Of a stretch of 64,000 nt of DNA, positions 1-12,080 are shown in pieces. Every line of letters begins with the position of its first letter. The stretch's first letter is position 1. Under the pieces are notes generated by a model. That model was not told the DNA's origin. It saw nothing but the letters and a program-made list of their open reading frames with translations, and ran no database searches. The stretch is from positions 868,001-932,000 of the forward strand of contig JAQOTA010000020.1 of assembly GCA_029532415.1 (NCBI GenBank), read 5' to 3'. This DNA comes from Marasmius tenuissimus (Eukaryota > Basidiomycota > Agaricomycetes > Agaricales > Marasmiaceae). Both the position numbers and the translations under genes were made by a program.

Positions 1-1340
1 ACTTCTCCCGAACGGATGACCAGTAGGAAATGCCCAGGACGATGTGGAAAAAGGGCTGGAGCACCGAAATGACTGGAGCGGTGATGCGAGTCGGGAAGTG
101 AGCACCGAGTTCGAAGACTCAGGACAGTTCGCCCGAGTCGTGCGAGCAAAGTTGCGGGGGATGTGCGACGCCACTCGAGACGTCTGTAAGTCTATCAATG
201 CGGTAGGTAAGTTTTTCCAAAGGCCCACTGATTTGCGACAGAGAGACGAGCCATAAACCTCAGTTTGATTTCTCTTCAGCAGCGTGCTCGAACGCAAAGA
301 AATTCCTCGATAGCAGGTTCACATCCGTCTATGACGGACACACCGCGCCTGAGACACTCTTCGCCCGACACCCAGCTCAACCTCACTTCCACTCTGCATG
401 AGAAGCATGACCCGTGAGCCGTCGCACAGCTGCCGTCGAGTCGAGATGATCGTCAATACAGGTCCAGAACTGTTCCCGTGTAAAAACCTTCCCGGCTCTC
501 CATTGAGACGCGGGGTATAAGCCATTCGTGACTTCTATGGCTTTACAGCGCCGGAACGGCCGCTCAGGCACATGAGCACTCTCAATCCGTCCGCCAGTCG
601 AGAAGCTCCTAGATCCGAAGGAATCCTCTGGCGCAAAGTAGAGAACGAAGGTTACAGTGACCTAGAACGAGACCGATGCTGAGGTGAGCAGAATCGTGAA
701 GGGCAATGCGCCCGCTTCTCATGGTTGATCACTTAGTGAACGACGTGGTATTCTGTCCGGGCGGTGAGAATCGAGAAATTTTCGCAGGCATTGCCATGAG
801 AAGCTATCTCTATCCACCCAACTCTTGTTCTCTACAGAAAAAAGTCGAGTTTTAGCCATGATCACACGGAAAGCCAAGTAAACTGACCAAAGCTCCTTCT
901 CTTTACCAATCATTGCTCCATCACATACAATTGTACGTCGCTCTTCAACACCCGAGCCCCGGATTAAAAACTCAGAGAGAGACCAGGACCGAATGGGCGC
1001 TGACAGTAGAAAGCAGGGAATATCGGTATCGTAGTCGAAAGATATGGAAAGTAAAAGAGGATGAGGTTGTGCAGCCCAACATCGTGAATTTGCTCGTCAT
1101 TGTTGCGAAGGAAACTGAAGGCTCAGATAAATTTAGAATTTACCGCCGGGATTATCCGGCCCGGCTGGCGGCCCGAGCCTCTGGTTCAAGCCATTATTTT
1201 CGAAAGCGAGCCCCGTGGGCCATGGCAAGTTGAGACGTCCGAAAAGAGTTTTTACTATGCACTATGAGATACACCTGGACAGTCAAAAATGTAAGCTACC
1301 TATAACAATCTTCGCCCCCAATCTTTCTCATTAAAATCCC
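1..1340. other. No supported gene
   Basis: Only short open frames occur on both strands (the longest about 106 codons), without splice patterns or a protein family I recognise. A minus-strand frame near 383-571 looks protein-like but has no start, partner exon or known motif. I annotate nothing here. Confidence 0.5.
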
Positions 1341-3460
1341 TTAGATAGTATACCGGAATCCTTCATGACCTTCCAACGGCTCAGAAAGACGACCCTCCTT
1401 CGAAAGACGGTTTTGCCGATTGAGATGCAGCGCAACAACGATCGCGAGGACCATCAGGAGGAGTTGCGCTGCGATGGTTACCCACAGACCTGGTGAACAC
1501 GAGAGGGTGAGTTTGATTCGGGACCTTGGGAGTGGGTGGGTGGTAACATACCAGGAATATACTTCGGCGCGTCTTGCTGACGAAAAACCGTACTAGCCAA
1601 GACACCACCGATTCCACCTCCCGCCACTGCGATGGCAGACTGAACGGAACGTTTACTGTGCGACAGTACGTTGTTGGCACCCTGAGTCGACCAAAACGTT
1701 CGTTAGAGGCGCGTGATTGGGTATCAGAACGTTGGATGGACATACCCACGCCAAAGCGGATGGAATACATCCCTGAGAACCGCAACACATGAAGAAGGTA
1801 CCTGCGTAGCGGACCCCATGGTTCTCTGAAAACGCGGTCATACACGTTCCGATAAGTGTGAGGAGGGCTTGAATGAGGATGAATCCGCAACGATGCTTCG
1901 TCTTATCCGAAAGCAACGCGAACACCATTGCTGTAACGAACTGTCGGGGGGCGTGTGAGTTGCGAGCTTCATAAAATCACAGGAAGACGCACAGCAGCAG
2001 CAAAAGGAGGTGAGGTCTAGAGGGGGTCGTAAGACTCGAGTTCGTGATGAAGTTTGCGATACCCTTACCAGGAGAAGAGAGTCTTGAGTGCTGTATTGCA
2101 TTCCAGCTAGGATGATGGGCAAGAAAAACGCCAACATGTACGCAGGAAGGGTGGCACAACCGAACATTACACCTAAGATTCGTCGTGTAAGTCTTGGACG
2201 CGTAGTTCGGCATGGCGAAACTCACCGAATGCCCAGAGTTTCCAGTCCTTCATGTGGTGTAGCATCTTACGCAGGGTAATTTCGTCGGGGACGGAATCTC
2301 CACGGTCTTCTTCGACTCTCCTGAGAACAAAGGCAGTCTGAGCTTGCGTGAGGAAGGTATTTCTGTCCGGGAATTCGGGGATAAGGAACCAGCAGGCAAG
2401 ACCTAGGGCGAGAGTGATGATGCCTTCGATGATCTGGAATTGAAGATGAGGCGTTGTCGAGACTGAAGTCAAAAAAGACTCACAAATATCCAAGACCAAC
2501 CCGCGATACCCTGGGTTCCGTTCATCAAGCTCAGTCCATAAGCCAAGATAGGGCTGAAGCCGCCAATCAAGGCAGAAGACAAATAGAACGCAGCGATTCT
2601 AGGCAGTCGCTAGGTTAGCACTGACTGCGCTCAAAGAGGCAGAGGAAGGTGATACCGTGTCTGAACTTCGTGTCGTTTGTACCTGTACCACAAACGTGTC
2701 AGTTTGTGAATTTCGTGAGCATAGCGGCTTTAGACTCACCAGCATGTGATGACGAACACAATAGCAGGGAAGAATCCCGCCTGTGGAGGAGATATTCAAT
2801 GACAACTTCGAAACGGTTCGAAATATATTGCTCACCTCGAAAGCCCCGATCAAAGCTCTGCATAACGCCAAGAGACCCCAGTGCTTGACGAAACCCATCC
2901 CCACAGTAACAGCTCCCCAAGATGTAACCACAAAGGTGATCCAAATCCGAACACCGATCTTGCGAACAATCGCATTCGTGGGGATTTGACTGACAGTTGA
3001 TCATTCAGACGCGGGAAGGAATAAAAAGAAGGAAAGAACGCACAGGATGATGTAGGTCACGAAGTACATGCACGTTGCAATGCTGTATCGCGCTCCGATA
3101 TCGAGACGCTGCGTGTTTCCCACCGTGAGTTTTTCACGGCCCAGGGAGGGGGAGGAGATCCACGTACGAGTGCTCGTTCCATACCCGCGACTCTGGCTGA
3201 ACTCAGATTTGTGCGGTCGATGAGAGAAAAGGCGTATGTGCATGCGAGAATAGGAAGCATTCGAAAGTCAATGTATCGTCTACACAGGATAGACACGCTT
3301 CGTTTAGTAACTAGACCATCTAAGAGAGCTTGCTCCAAACTCACAATGTCTTTTTCTCATTGACCTCTTCGTGATCTGTAGCATTCCCAATCTCAACTTC
3401 AGCTGGCGACTTCTCGATTCTGTCCTCCGACACTGACGAGTTTGAGTTTGATTTGCCCAT
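1341..3460 (-). CDS. MFS transporter, Dal5/Tna1-like (allantoate/nicotinate permease family)
   Basis: Plasma-membrane permease expected to import small organic anions or vitamins by proton symport; the substrate cannot be told from sequence. The start is the ATG at 3460-3458, opening a Ser/Glu-rich cytosolic N-terminus (MGKSNSNSSVSEDR). After the first intron comes YIDFRMLPILACTYAFSLID, then RTNLSSARVAGM, the loop typical of the anion:cation symporter branch of MFS. Later exons give VVTSWGAVTVGMGFV, CRALIGAFE, the cytosolic loop YKRHEVQTR, then SALIGGFSPILAYGL and the loop ending RKMLHHMKDWKLWAFG. The second half carries LPAYMLAFFLPIILAGMQYS and FALLSDKTKHRCGFILIQAL. The last exon gives LWVTIAAQLLLMVLAIVVAL and ends in FRYTI at the stop 1343-1341. 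About ten introns of 45-70 nt all fit GT-AG and keep frame, so the gene looks intact. Confidence 0.92.
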
Positions 3461-5392
3461 CCTGTGCTCGTTCCAATAGCGTGAGGGGATGTGAGGGCTC
3501 GTGCGGGGGAACAAGGGAAGCTCGACACGCCTGTACCTGCTGTACTTATATCCGGCAAGGTCCAATCTTGACAACAACGGCCATATCAGCTGTTGCGTCC
3601 CTGGAGGACATAGTACGCTTGGAACACAGTCATATGATGGATCAAATGTTGGTCAAATGAATTGCCAAGCGCAGCGGGTTACAAGGGGTTGTGTCGCTGA
3701 ATCTCGATATTGAATAGATTCGTTCTTGAGGGGGAATGAAAGCTGGTATGGATTTGAAAAGAAGTTAATAGAACTTGGCGATCCAGGGCGTTCAGGGACA
3801 AGAAGCTGTCCAGAAGTTCTTGCCATTTGGGTTATGTGAAGCGCCCATCAAGCGCTCGATAGTCACATTGCGTCACGCCGTGACCAGTGTGACGAAGTTG
3901 CTCTTATCCCTTTCCACTTGCTTTTCACCATCTGCTTCGGGTGCAATGACGATTGGAACTCCATGAACAGTGCGCTGCATCCAATAAGTATCTCAAAAGC
4001 GGGGTCATTGTGCCGGCAGAATCTCCGCACCCATACTTTTCTGCGGTGTATCGGCTGCCTCTAAAGTCTCGTGCAGATCCCAAGGACAAGCGGGGTCTTG
4101 CCAATCCCATCCAGTTTCTAGCCCTGCGGATTTTTTCATCGTCAAACCGAACCCGAGCGCACGGGAACATACCAAAAGGACAGAGGAACACCCGCAGTCC
4201 ACTAGGTCTCACTCCGGTTCTTTCATCACCGTCCGTCGGCGACATCTTCAATGCGACCCGACGGGCCACCGCAGAGAACTCCATCGAACCAAATATCTTG
4301 TCATTGTCAGACGCCAAGCAACACGATGCATATGGGCCAATGACTACCCCATCTTCCCCACAGTTGCCCCCCACATCCATCAACGTTGCCCAGGTCCCTC
4401 GAACTCGATCAAGGGCGAGTTTCAAAGTCCCTGACCAGTAACCAGAACCACCAGTAGACTTTGGGCATCGACAGTTCACAACAAAATAACATTGGCATGT
4501 CCATGTCAGACTTCCGTCTTCAGATATTGACATGTGGTACCTTCCAAGGACACTTGGATTGTTTAGTCTGGGTTCAAAATGGAGTAGGCTCACTACTTAG
4601 TGCATTCTCCAAGACTCGGTAGGACACACTTCTCTGAAGCTCCAGCTTGAGTTCTAACCTTTTAGTCACTTTTAGCTCGGCGGACGACAATCAAGCGCCG
4701 GTGCGATGTCCCTGCTCAGCTGAGTATTCAGTCGGGACTCGGATCCTTTCAGTGTGACAGATCCATATGGACCACAGGGTGGTGTTTCTTGAAACCCGGC
4801 GGGTTGACGTTGTCTTGTATGTGCTTGTGACTCCTGTGAAAGCTCATATCGAGGCTGTAGCGTATAGCGCGGATCGTTGGGCCTTCCGCAGAATTGGGAG
4901 GTCGGGATGGTAGCCTCCGACAGAGATTTGGGCTCGATACCTTCCTGTGTATTGTGATCGTCGGCCTCGTTTGTGTTTCAATCCCGATTCAACATTGATC
5001 ATGTGGCCCGCAAAATCAGAATATTGAATATTGTGTTCGAGTCACCTCGCAGAGTCGGACTCAGTCACTCAACATTGTACCAGTAATTTTATGAAAAGTA
5101 TAGACTCATGACAGATCTATTACAAGTCCATGACTCCTGGAACCGTCTCGGGAGTGTTTTGGACACTGGCAGGTAATTCACTCGAATATGCTCAGTTCCC
5201 GACGCAACTACAGGGGCTGCGAAGTAGAAGGAACTTTACAGGTTCTCCGCAAAAGTCGCAGTTACGAAGCCGGGAAGTCAAGCGCCTTACATATCACATC
5301 CGAAAGCTCGAGCTATTTACAGTATCATTATTCAACACATCAAATTCACACGAACAGAAAATATCCAGATTCAAAAGCACATCCCAGGATTC
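3461..5392. other. Intergenic region with one doubtful long ORF
   Basis: The stretch separates the MFS and GH92 genes. Apart from the overlapping open frames at 3.9-4.6 kb (separate entry) I see no exon-like sequence, tRNA or repeat. AT-rich sequence near 4980-5120 may be a 3' flank of the GH92 gene. Confidence 0.4.
3925..4593 (-). CDS. Doubtful ORF, 222 codons, unknown
   Basis: A single uninterrupted minus-strand frame of 222 codons faces another open frame of 162 codons on the plus strand (3953-4441). Neither matches a family I know. The minus frame is cysteine- and arginine-rich (for example CQCYFVVNCRCPKS), with no signal peptide or membrane segment. It stays open for 670 nt without an intron, unusual for this genome, which argues either for a real single-exon gene or for chance. 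I list it only because of its length. Confidence 0.2.
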   Translation of the reverse strand: MSLLHFEPRLNNPSVLGRYHMSISEDGSLTWTCQCYFVVNCRCPKSTGGSGYWSGTLKLALDRVRGTWATLMDVGGNCGEDGVVIGPYASCCLASDNDKIFGSMEFSAVARRVALKMSPTDGDERTGVRPSGLRVFLCPFGMFPCARVRFDDEKIRRARNWMGLARPRLSLGSARDFRGSRYTAEKYGCGDSAGTMTPLLRYLLDAAHCSWSSNRHCTRSRW

Positions 5393-8300
5393 TCAATCAT
5401 ATCCACCAGTTGACAACGACGGTGGCAAGGCCTCCGGTCCATCACCACAATCAACCCCGATATCATCAGTCAAAGCTAACTCGACGACAGCACCATCCGT
5501 GAAAACGTCCCACTCGAGGTAACAGTTCGATTTATATGGGGTGCCATTGACTGTCACGTTCTAACATTCGTGATTTCAGTACCGACTAAGTTTGTAGAAG
5601 AGGAAATGATGGACGTACCTTAACGAACACCTTTCCACCCGTCCCGCTCTCAGGGTTTCCCTCAAACCCGGTCGACTTGATAGTAGTGGTCGTATTGAGA
5701 ATCGGATTGAAGAAGGAAATTGAAGGGAAATACGGCGACGACAGGAGGAACTGTCTCGTCGCGGGCAATGGGTACAATCCCGCTAAGTAGAACGCTACAT
5801 AGCTCGCCATCGCACCTTTAATGCGAATATCAGTGTGAGCTCGACCTTCGAATATCCTACGAGAGCCCTACTCACCAGAGTCATCGTTCCCCGGCAACCC
5901 ATTAATACTCGTGTTGAAGTTCTCCGCGATAACCTGCCTGGAGCGTTGCGTACTAAGCCCAGGACGATTGGCATAATGATACATGTATGGCATTTGTTGC
6001 GATGGTTCGTCCGTGGGCTCGAAGTAGTCCTGGTCGAAGATGAAGTCCAACCGGTCGACAAAGGGCTGTGCGCCACCCTGGAGATCGAGGAGACGAGCGG
6101 TATCGTGTGGGACATACTGGATACACGAGAAGTAAACAATGAAAAGAGGGACAAGAGAGGGGAGAACGCATTACCTGCGAATACTGTTGGCGAGATTGGA
6201 CTATGTGAGCAGAGAAGCCCAAATATGATTCAAAGAAACCTCACGATAATAGGTGATCCCTCATAGAACCCATCCAAATTTGCAGCATTCAAGAAACAAG
6301 TAGCCTTCTCCGGGTCATGGATGCTGCAATGCCGTGGGTCAGTAAAGTCGAACGTCCCATTAGAGGAACGTGGCTGGGGGCGAGTGTATCTACATCAGTA
6401 CCACATCTGATACCCGACGCGAGTTTCAACATCTTACCTGCATCATCCCCTTCACATTTGGCGAGTCAGGTACGGTAATGTTGGGGTTCCATACGTTGAA
6501 GTAGTTACCGGAACGCTGGACGTACTGGGGGAGGCGTTAATCAAGAAAAAGGGTGGCAGAATTTCCAGGCCTACCCACCTTCACGGCATCCTCAGCCTTT
6601 CCCTGGACCTTAGCAACTTGCGAGATGGCAAAATCACCGAAAGCGTGCTGATATATCCAAACCGCAAATAAACGAGTCAGTAGGAAGTCACTGGGAGAGA
6701 GGATCGAGATTGAATGTCATGGAAATCACCTCCAGAGTCCTAGAAACTTGTTTCGAATTTGCTCCCCCGGTGTCGACAATATCATGTGGGATGTAATCTA
6801 CGTGTTGTCGGGGATGGGACAACGACTGCAAAGGAGGAGAAGAGACGTACTGAGAAGCTTCCAAGCGTTCGCCTGTCGTCCCTGTAACCTCCAATCGGGA
6901 GGTTCGAGCTCGGCGTCGGCGAGCAAAGCGGTATATAAATCATCCCCAGAAACGTTGAGTGCGGCTGCTTGCTCGTGGAATCTAGCCAATGGGGATGAGC
7001 AGGTACTCAGAAGGGCTCGAGGGTTTTCGAGACTGACTTGACCCAGAACTCCCCCAGAATGGGATCAGCATCTACGCGAACAAATGTCAAACCAGACTCT
7101 CGGCCCCTCTTCACGTCCGACACTCACTGCTTCCACCTTGAATCCATTGTAGGGCAGTCGCACCGCGGCATTCGGGTAGCCATCCTACGAAGGGAAAGGA
7201 TATTGTCAGATCAATGGCATGAAAAAAGGTATGCCTCACCTTCGTGTTTCTGAATATCAATCATTGCTCGTACGATTCTGGCAAAGTTCTCTGGATCGTG
7301 AAGCGAAAAGAGAGGGTACAGTGTTCGGTACGTGTCCCAGTTGCAATAGTACGAGTCGTAATAAGGCTCAGTCGAGTTCCACTTGGGGTTCTCCCCGGTG
7401 TCTGTAGGGAAGATGATCAGAGGTTGCTCGTGGTTTAAGAGTGTTCATGCCCTCACAGTCAGCAGGAGATATGTGAGTTCGGTACAACTACGATGGGAAA
7501 GGTTAAAACGTGGTATAACTGTCGCATCAAAATGCCTCTCACCGAAGAGTAAAATAGCTGAACCGTCTCTTTCGCTACATCGGTGGTGTCCACCTGGATG
7601 CGCCCCAGCAACTCGTTCCATTGTGCTCTACCTTCTTGATGAACACGGTCGAAATCAAAGTCTGGTATATCCTCCTCTGCATTCGTACACGCCTGCTGAG
7701 ACGATATAAACGAAACGCCCACTCGTGCCAGAATCTTCGTAGGTCCACTAGATGCCCGGTTAAATGCGAATAGAGCACCTAACTCGGATCTAAAGCCTGC
7801 ACATGGAAGAAATGAAGTTGGATCCAGATTGCAGATACCGAACCGTGACTCACTCGGATATATCTGCGTCAACTCTGTCGTTCCCTTGACCGGGAAGTCA
7901 CTCAACCAAGCACCAAACTCGGTAGGTTTACCCAAGTCAAAATCTTCTCCACGGAAGTCGACACAAGTAAAAGCGCGGTATGAGCCCGGTCCGAACGACG
8001 CAGTGAACATAGACCCTCCGCGTACCCTAGCGGTTTGAGAGTCGATATGTAGCTCAGGATCCGTGCTGCTTTTCTGTCCGTCATTGGTGATGTCGACGAG
8101 TATTCGTGGAAGGGTAGAGGTTGAAGGGAAGGTGTACCGATGGAGAGCGGCTCGCCGGGTTGAGGTCAATTCGACATGTATGCCGTTAGAAAGATTGGTG
8201 GAGAAGTATCCCGGAGAGGCGAAGTCATCAGGAGATCCTATAGGGAAGCACAGAATCATTGTGGGTTCAGATTTAGACATCCAAGAGATGAAATCACGAC

Positions 8301-8925
8301 CGACCATTTTGGAGAATTTTCCTCTTCACCTTTCGTGAGTTAAGGGAAGTGGGGCATTTTTCGAACGAAGTGCAGTTTGGGAACGCGAAGAGTTTGAAGT
8401 TGGAGAGAGGTATGGACTGTTAAAGCAATGAAAAAGCAATGAAAAAGCTTGCTGTGGGAATGGAGAAAGAAGCGTACGCCACCAGTCCCATCGTCATGAA
8501 GCTGTGAGAAGCCAGTGACGTTGAATTGTGGATCCGCGTCATATCCAGCATGCTGCAAAAAGACACCTCAATCTCAAGTTTGTTTGGTAAACTCGAGCGC
8601 ACATTGCCAGGTGAATCGGTATCCATTCCAACTTTGATCATTCCATGTGGTACCGTCGCGCCTGGAGATACGTGTCAGTCCTGCGAGATGAATGGCGTTC
8701 GGAAAGTGGAGTTACTCGCCAGGAAAAACATGGCCTCCATTCGTAGTGCCGATGAATGGTAGTACAAAACTTGAGGGATCTTCTATGAGTGCCCTTTATT
8801 GACAAGAAACAACGCATAAGCACAATACCGGTAAGCGTCACTATTATTGACCATACGTACCTCGATGGGAGTCCAGCGTGTAGGACCACAACCCCGAGAC
8901 AAAGTTTACGCAGACTCCACGGCAT
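5393..8925 (-). CDS. GH92 alpha-1,2-mannosidase, secreted
   Basis: Glycoside hydrolase family 92 exo-mannosidase, expected to trim alpha-linked mannose from glycoproteins or fungal mannan outside the cell; family members need calcium. The start ATG at 8925-8923 opens a hydrophobic leader (MPWSLRKLCLGVVVLHAGLP). Family landmarks follow in order: FVLPFIGTTNGGHVFPG, then ATVPHGMIKVGMDTDSPGN, FNVTGFSQLHDDGTGG, SPGYFSTNLSNGIHVELTST, RRAALHRYTFP, EPYYDSYYCNWDTYRTLYPL, then WLPECRGATALQW. The C-terminal half has DFIFDQDYFEPTDEPSQQMP and YMYHYANRPGLSTQRSRQ, then INGLPGNDDSGAMASYVAFY with the GNDDSG signature. The protein ends in NVTVNGTPYKSNCYLEWDVF and an acidic tail; stop at 5395-5393. More than ten short introns keep frame. 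The intron at 8662-8719 needs a GC donor. The gene appears complete and functional. Confidence 0.95.
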
Positions 8926-10490
8926 ATGGGGCACAATCACCCTGTTCACGATCTAGAGCCCTTAAATACCCTCCTCAGTCTATTTCAGAAGCGGAACTAG
9001 CTTCCACCCTTCGGCTTCCCTGATCGAAGGCACCGTGAAAGTGCTAAATGGAACAATTTATTCCCAGAACCCAGAGGAAAATAAGTCAGATGCTCACCGA
9101 AGCGAAATGACTGACTTTGGGTCAGCGTTTTTATGGATATGCCTCGTGTTAGAGAGTGGAGATTAAATAGCGCTGCTGTTCCAGACACTGGACAGGACAG
9201 GACATATAGCTCTCCGTCGAACATGGTGGTTTTGGTCAAAGGAGCGTTGACGCCCACTGGGGCCCACAGAACAATGGAATTCCCACGTTCCATCCTTGCG
9301 TTCGAACCATGACCATGATCATCAGCCTCGCGAAACAATCAGCTTCTCCTCATCGGCCTCTCTCTCTTTGTATCTCTCTCCCTCTCCGAGAAAGTTTCTC
9401 TACTCCCATTTCAAGCTGTCCCTTGGAAAACTGACGTGCTCATCCGCAACGGGTCGAGATAAAAATGACTTCCACGGAATCGACAACTTTTTGGCTTCTA
9501 CATTGATATGAGAGCCATATGCGCAGCTGGATGAAGAATCCACGGCTTAGGACAGGAGTATCAGCTGGAAGACAGTAATCAGCTCGGTTTTTGGGCGAAA
9601 AAATGTCGCTGCGACGTTGGGTCTGGCAGGTACCGTGTATCTGGGTACGCCCTTGGTTTCCATCACATTTCTAGAATTTGTTTTCTGATTTATCTATTGA
9701 TGAAAAAGCTTAGAAATCGAAATGGCTGGGTGCTCCTTTCGGTCGCTATTTGGTTGCCATGAATGAGAAAAGTGATTGAGTTGGTACAGTTCCATTTGTC
9801 GAACGGATAATCTTCGACCTGACAGCTGGAAAGATCTTCTCCTGAGGTTCGCACAGGCTAGCGCGACCGCCCTTGAAGGAATGCAAGAGACTTGTGGACG
9901 TATCAGCTTGGGATTCGATGGCTGTGATAGAAATGTGGTGTAGAGGTCAAAACACCAGCCTCACGTGGTAAGTCTGTCCCTTTTGACTCTACGACTTGCA
10001 ACGCTTACCTCCCTGTCATATCAACATCAGTAGCTGGGCCAGGCTAAGGCTTGACTTACTGGATAGCGGTCGCTATTCATGCTCCCTTCTCGCCTTGGCA
10101 CTATTCAGGCCTTAAAATGTCCGAAGATAAAGAAATTCGGAGCAGGCACGACACGGTCGAGTGAATTTCAAAGACGTATATTTGCCTATCCTCTCGAAAT
10201 CCGTTCGCTCATTTTCTAAAGCCTCCTCGCTCGGTAATGATTTAAATATTGGAGTAGGAAACCGCCTCGCCCCGCCTCAAGACCAATGCGACCTCGTCTT
10301 TGCAGTGGCTGGCAGGCGTGTGCTTACCTTGTGTCGCTCTCCTTCGATTCTCATTACAGTTTGTGGCTGTCATTCCCATGACTTGTGCCCATGGACTTTC
10401 GAGACGTCGTATTGTGTCTACAAAGCTGGGCAAGTCATATGTAGCATTACAGTGATAGAGGTCTATCGCATTTCCTCCGCTCGTAAACTT
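8926..10490. other. Intergenic region, one diverged repeat copy
   Basis: No gene is supported. 9225-9305 is one of three diverged copies of a roughly 75-bp sequence also found at 11.99-12.08 and 24.16-24.24 kb. Decayed coding sequence of the neighbouring F-box gene may extend into 10.1-10.49 kb: past its stop the minus strand reads LVSLRAEEMR, resembling the paralogue's LTSLRVESFR. Confidence 0.4.
9225..9305. repeat. Diverged dispersed repeat, copy 1
   Basis: Contains TTTGGTCAAAGGAGCG, then GCCCACTGGGGCCCACAG, GGAATTCCCACGTTCC and CATCCTTGCGTTCGAA. The same blocks in the same order occur at 11991-12080 and, weaker, at 24150-24240. All three lie near family A F-box genes or their remnants. 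Confidence 0.5.
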
Positions 10491-10491
10491 A

Positions 10492-11592
10492 CTAAACCTC
10501 GATCAATATCCCAAATGCTTGGTTGAGATCATCGCGGTCAGCAATCCAATTCCCATCCGACTGAGGCCTCTTCAAGACCAGACAAGTGCCATCTGACCCG
10601 GACTTCCCGATCATATCCAGCACCTCTCTGCACACCCTTTCGTCGTCCCCGCCATCTACCTCCAGATGTTTGAGTCCTCGAAGCTTTAGATAACGGAAGA
10701 GGCCTGATTTGGACCGAGGTCGAGAAGGAGCATAAGCTGGGTCCATGTACTGCGCGGTGTAAAGCAATTTCTCGAGTTTCGGGAGGTCGAGAGGTTCTGG
10801 GAAGATGGCTCCGGGATTGCTGACAGGAATGGGCACAGACTGAACGATGGCAGTGGTGGCAGAAGTCGCATGCTTCATAATGTGGTAAAAGTCAAAGGGG
10901 TATCGCTCGGCAACTTCGACGTGTGTGATCTGACTCCAAGGTAGCACAGAGAGCATTATGTTCATAGTCGGATCCCAACGTCCTCCGAAGTAGAGATGCT
11001 TGAGCTTGGGTGCTACCTCAAATGCCATCATTGCTGAACGTGCGAAATGAATGTCACTTGAATCTCCGCCGTGAGGGAAGATCAGGTGAAGAGAAGTGAG
11101 GTTGCCGACCCGAGAGTGAGCGGGACCGAAGGCTACGATTAGACTAGGGTCGGTTTCGAGAACAGCCCGATTCCAGAACATCGAGTACATGTTGAGATAC
11201 CGTACGGATATCCTTTCGGCTACCGTCATGCGATTTATGAAGACTGTGCGAAAGTAGAACGAGATATGTTGTTTGGATTTCTGATGCCCATCTTCTTCTT
11301 TAGTGCCACAAGCCGTTAAGAGCCACCTGCTAATCATTGTCCCGACGATATGCGCCTTTTCCTTAGTAAAGACACAAAGATGTTTGGCAAAGGAGACCCG
11401 CTTCCAGCAATCTCGCTGGGTGTCCATGATAATTCTCCACTTCTTCGAGACATTGCGAATGACATGGACTTGAGCATGCGGATTCATAGGGTTGAGCTCA
11501 AAGGAGTCGTCCTCGTAGGAGTCGCAGGCTGCAGCGAATATCTGCCTTAGAGTTTCGGGCGGTACCCACTCGACTATGGGGAGATTTGACAT
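10492..11592 (-). CDS. F-box-like protein, family A, short form (366 aa)
   Basis: Single-exon gene starting MSNLPIVEWVPPETLRQIF, which resembles a degenerate F-box (LPPELLSQVF in the paralogue at 30.5-31.9 kb). It continues with HAQVHVIRNVSKKWR and then a leucine-rich, LRR-like body (LTSLHLIFPHGGD, FEVAPKLKHLYFGGRWDP, LPWSQITHVEVAERYPFDFY). F-box proteins usually act as substrate receptors of SCF ubiquitin ligases; the target is unknown. It aligns over its full length with the 487-aa paralogue but stops about 110 residues earlier. Beyond the stop a related sequence (LVSLRAEEMR) is readable in another frame, so the C-terminus was probably lost by frameshift. It may still be expressed, since the promoter layout is kept. 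Confidence 0.65.
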   Translation of the reverse strand: MSNLPIVEWVPPETLRQIFAAACDSYEDDSFELNPMNPHAQVHVIRNVSKKWRIIMDTQRDCWKRVSFAKHLCVFTKEKAHIVGTMISRWLLTACGTKEEDGHQKSKQHISFYFRTVFINRMTVAERISVRYLNMYSMFWNRAVLETDPSLIVAFGPAHSRVGNLTSLHLIFPHGGDSSDIHFARSAMMAFEVAPKLKHLYFGGRWDPTMNIMLSVLPWSQITHVEVAERYPFDFYHIMKHATSATTAIVQSVPIPVSNPGAIFPEPLDLPKLEKLLYTAQYMDPAYAPSRPRSKSGLFRYLKLRGLKHLEVDGGDDERVCREVLDMIGKSGSDGTCLVLKRPQSDGNWIADRDDLNQAFGILIEV

Positions 11593-11619
11593 AGTATGTA
11601 GTACCTTTGCGCTGCGATT

Positions 11620-11803
11620 CTTAAATCGTCAGTCCTCAAAAAGAGATTCAAGAGAAAGAGCCTGGGTCGAGAAACTGAGCATACCGGCAAAGGACGACTT
11701 GGTACGATTTCGAGATACCACTTCGAATGAGAAACAACGTTGAGTTGAAGGGGCTGATGGAGATGAGGAATAACAGAAGCGGTGGGGGGGCTTGCTTTAT
11801 ATG
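11620..11803 (-). promoter_or_regulatory. TATA box and 5'UTR intron of F-box gene
   Basis: Reading the minus strand, CATATAAAG (11803-11795) lies about 205 bp before the start codon. Between them, 11684-11620 looks like an untranslated-leader intron (GTATGC...TTAAG, 65 nt). The family A paralogue at 30.5-31.9 kb has the same arrangement with nearly the same distances. Confidence 0.45.
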
Positions 11804-11990
11804 CATGTGCTTGTATGTGCCATTAACATGCCACAGAATCCCTCTTTGACTTGCCTGCTTGGGTCTCTTGCCGCTTTTTGCCAGACGCTTTGACTTGCCT
11901 CTCATATGAGCTTAAAAATAGCAACGATCGGCTTTCGAGCTTCAAATCGTGATAGCTCGTATACGCCCCATCGATAGTCAACTGGAGAAC

Positions 11991-12080
11991 ATCATGGGTT
12001 TGGTCAAAGGCCATCGGCGCCCACAGTCCACTGAGAATTCCCACGAAGTTCCCTCCTTGCTTGCGAACATTCAAGCGCTC
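11991..12080. repeat. Diverged dispersed repeat, copy 2
   Basis: TTTGGTCAAAGGCCATC, GGCGCCCACAG, GAGAATTCCCACGAAG and CCTCCTTGCTTGCGAAC match copy 1 (9225-9305) in order and orientation. It sits about 400 bp upstream of the family A gene; copy 1 sits beyond the 3' end of the same gene. Confidence 0.5.

Noticed and set aside
1381..1890. 169-codon minus frame within the MFS gene
   Set aside because: It is an out-of-phase shadow running through introns; the correct exons in other frames encode the transporter C-terminus.
9296..9511. 71-codon plus frame rich in Ser and Leu
   Set aside because: Low-complexity translation of CT-rich sequence; no supporting features.
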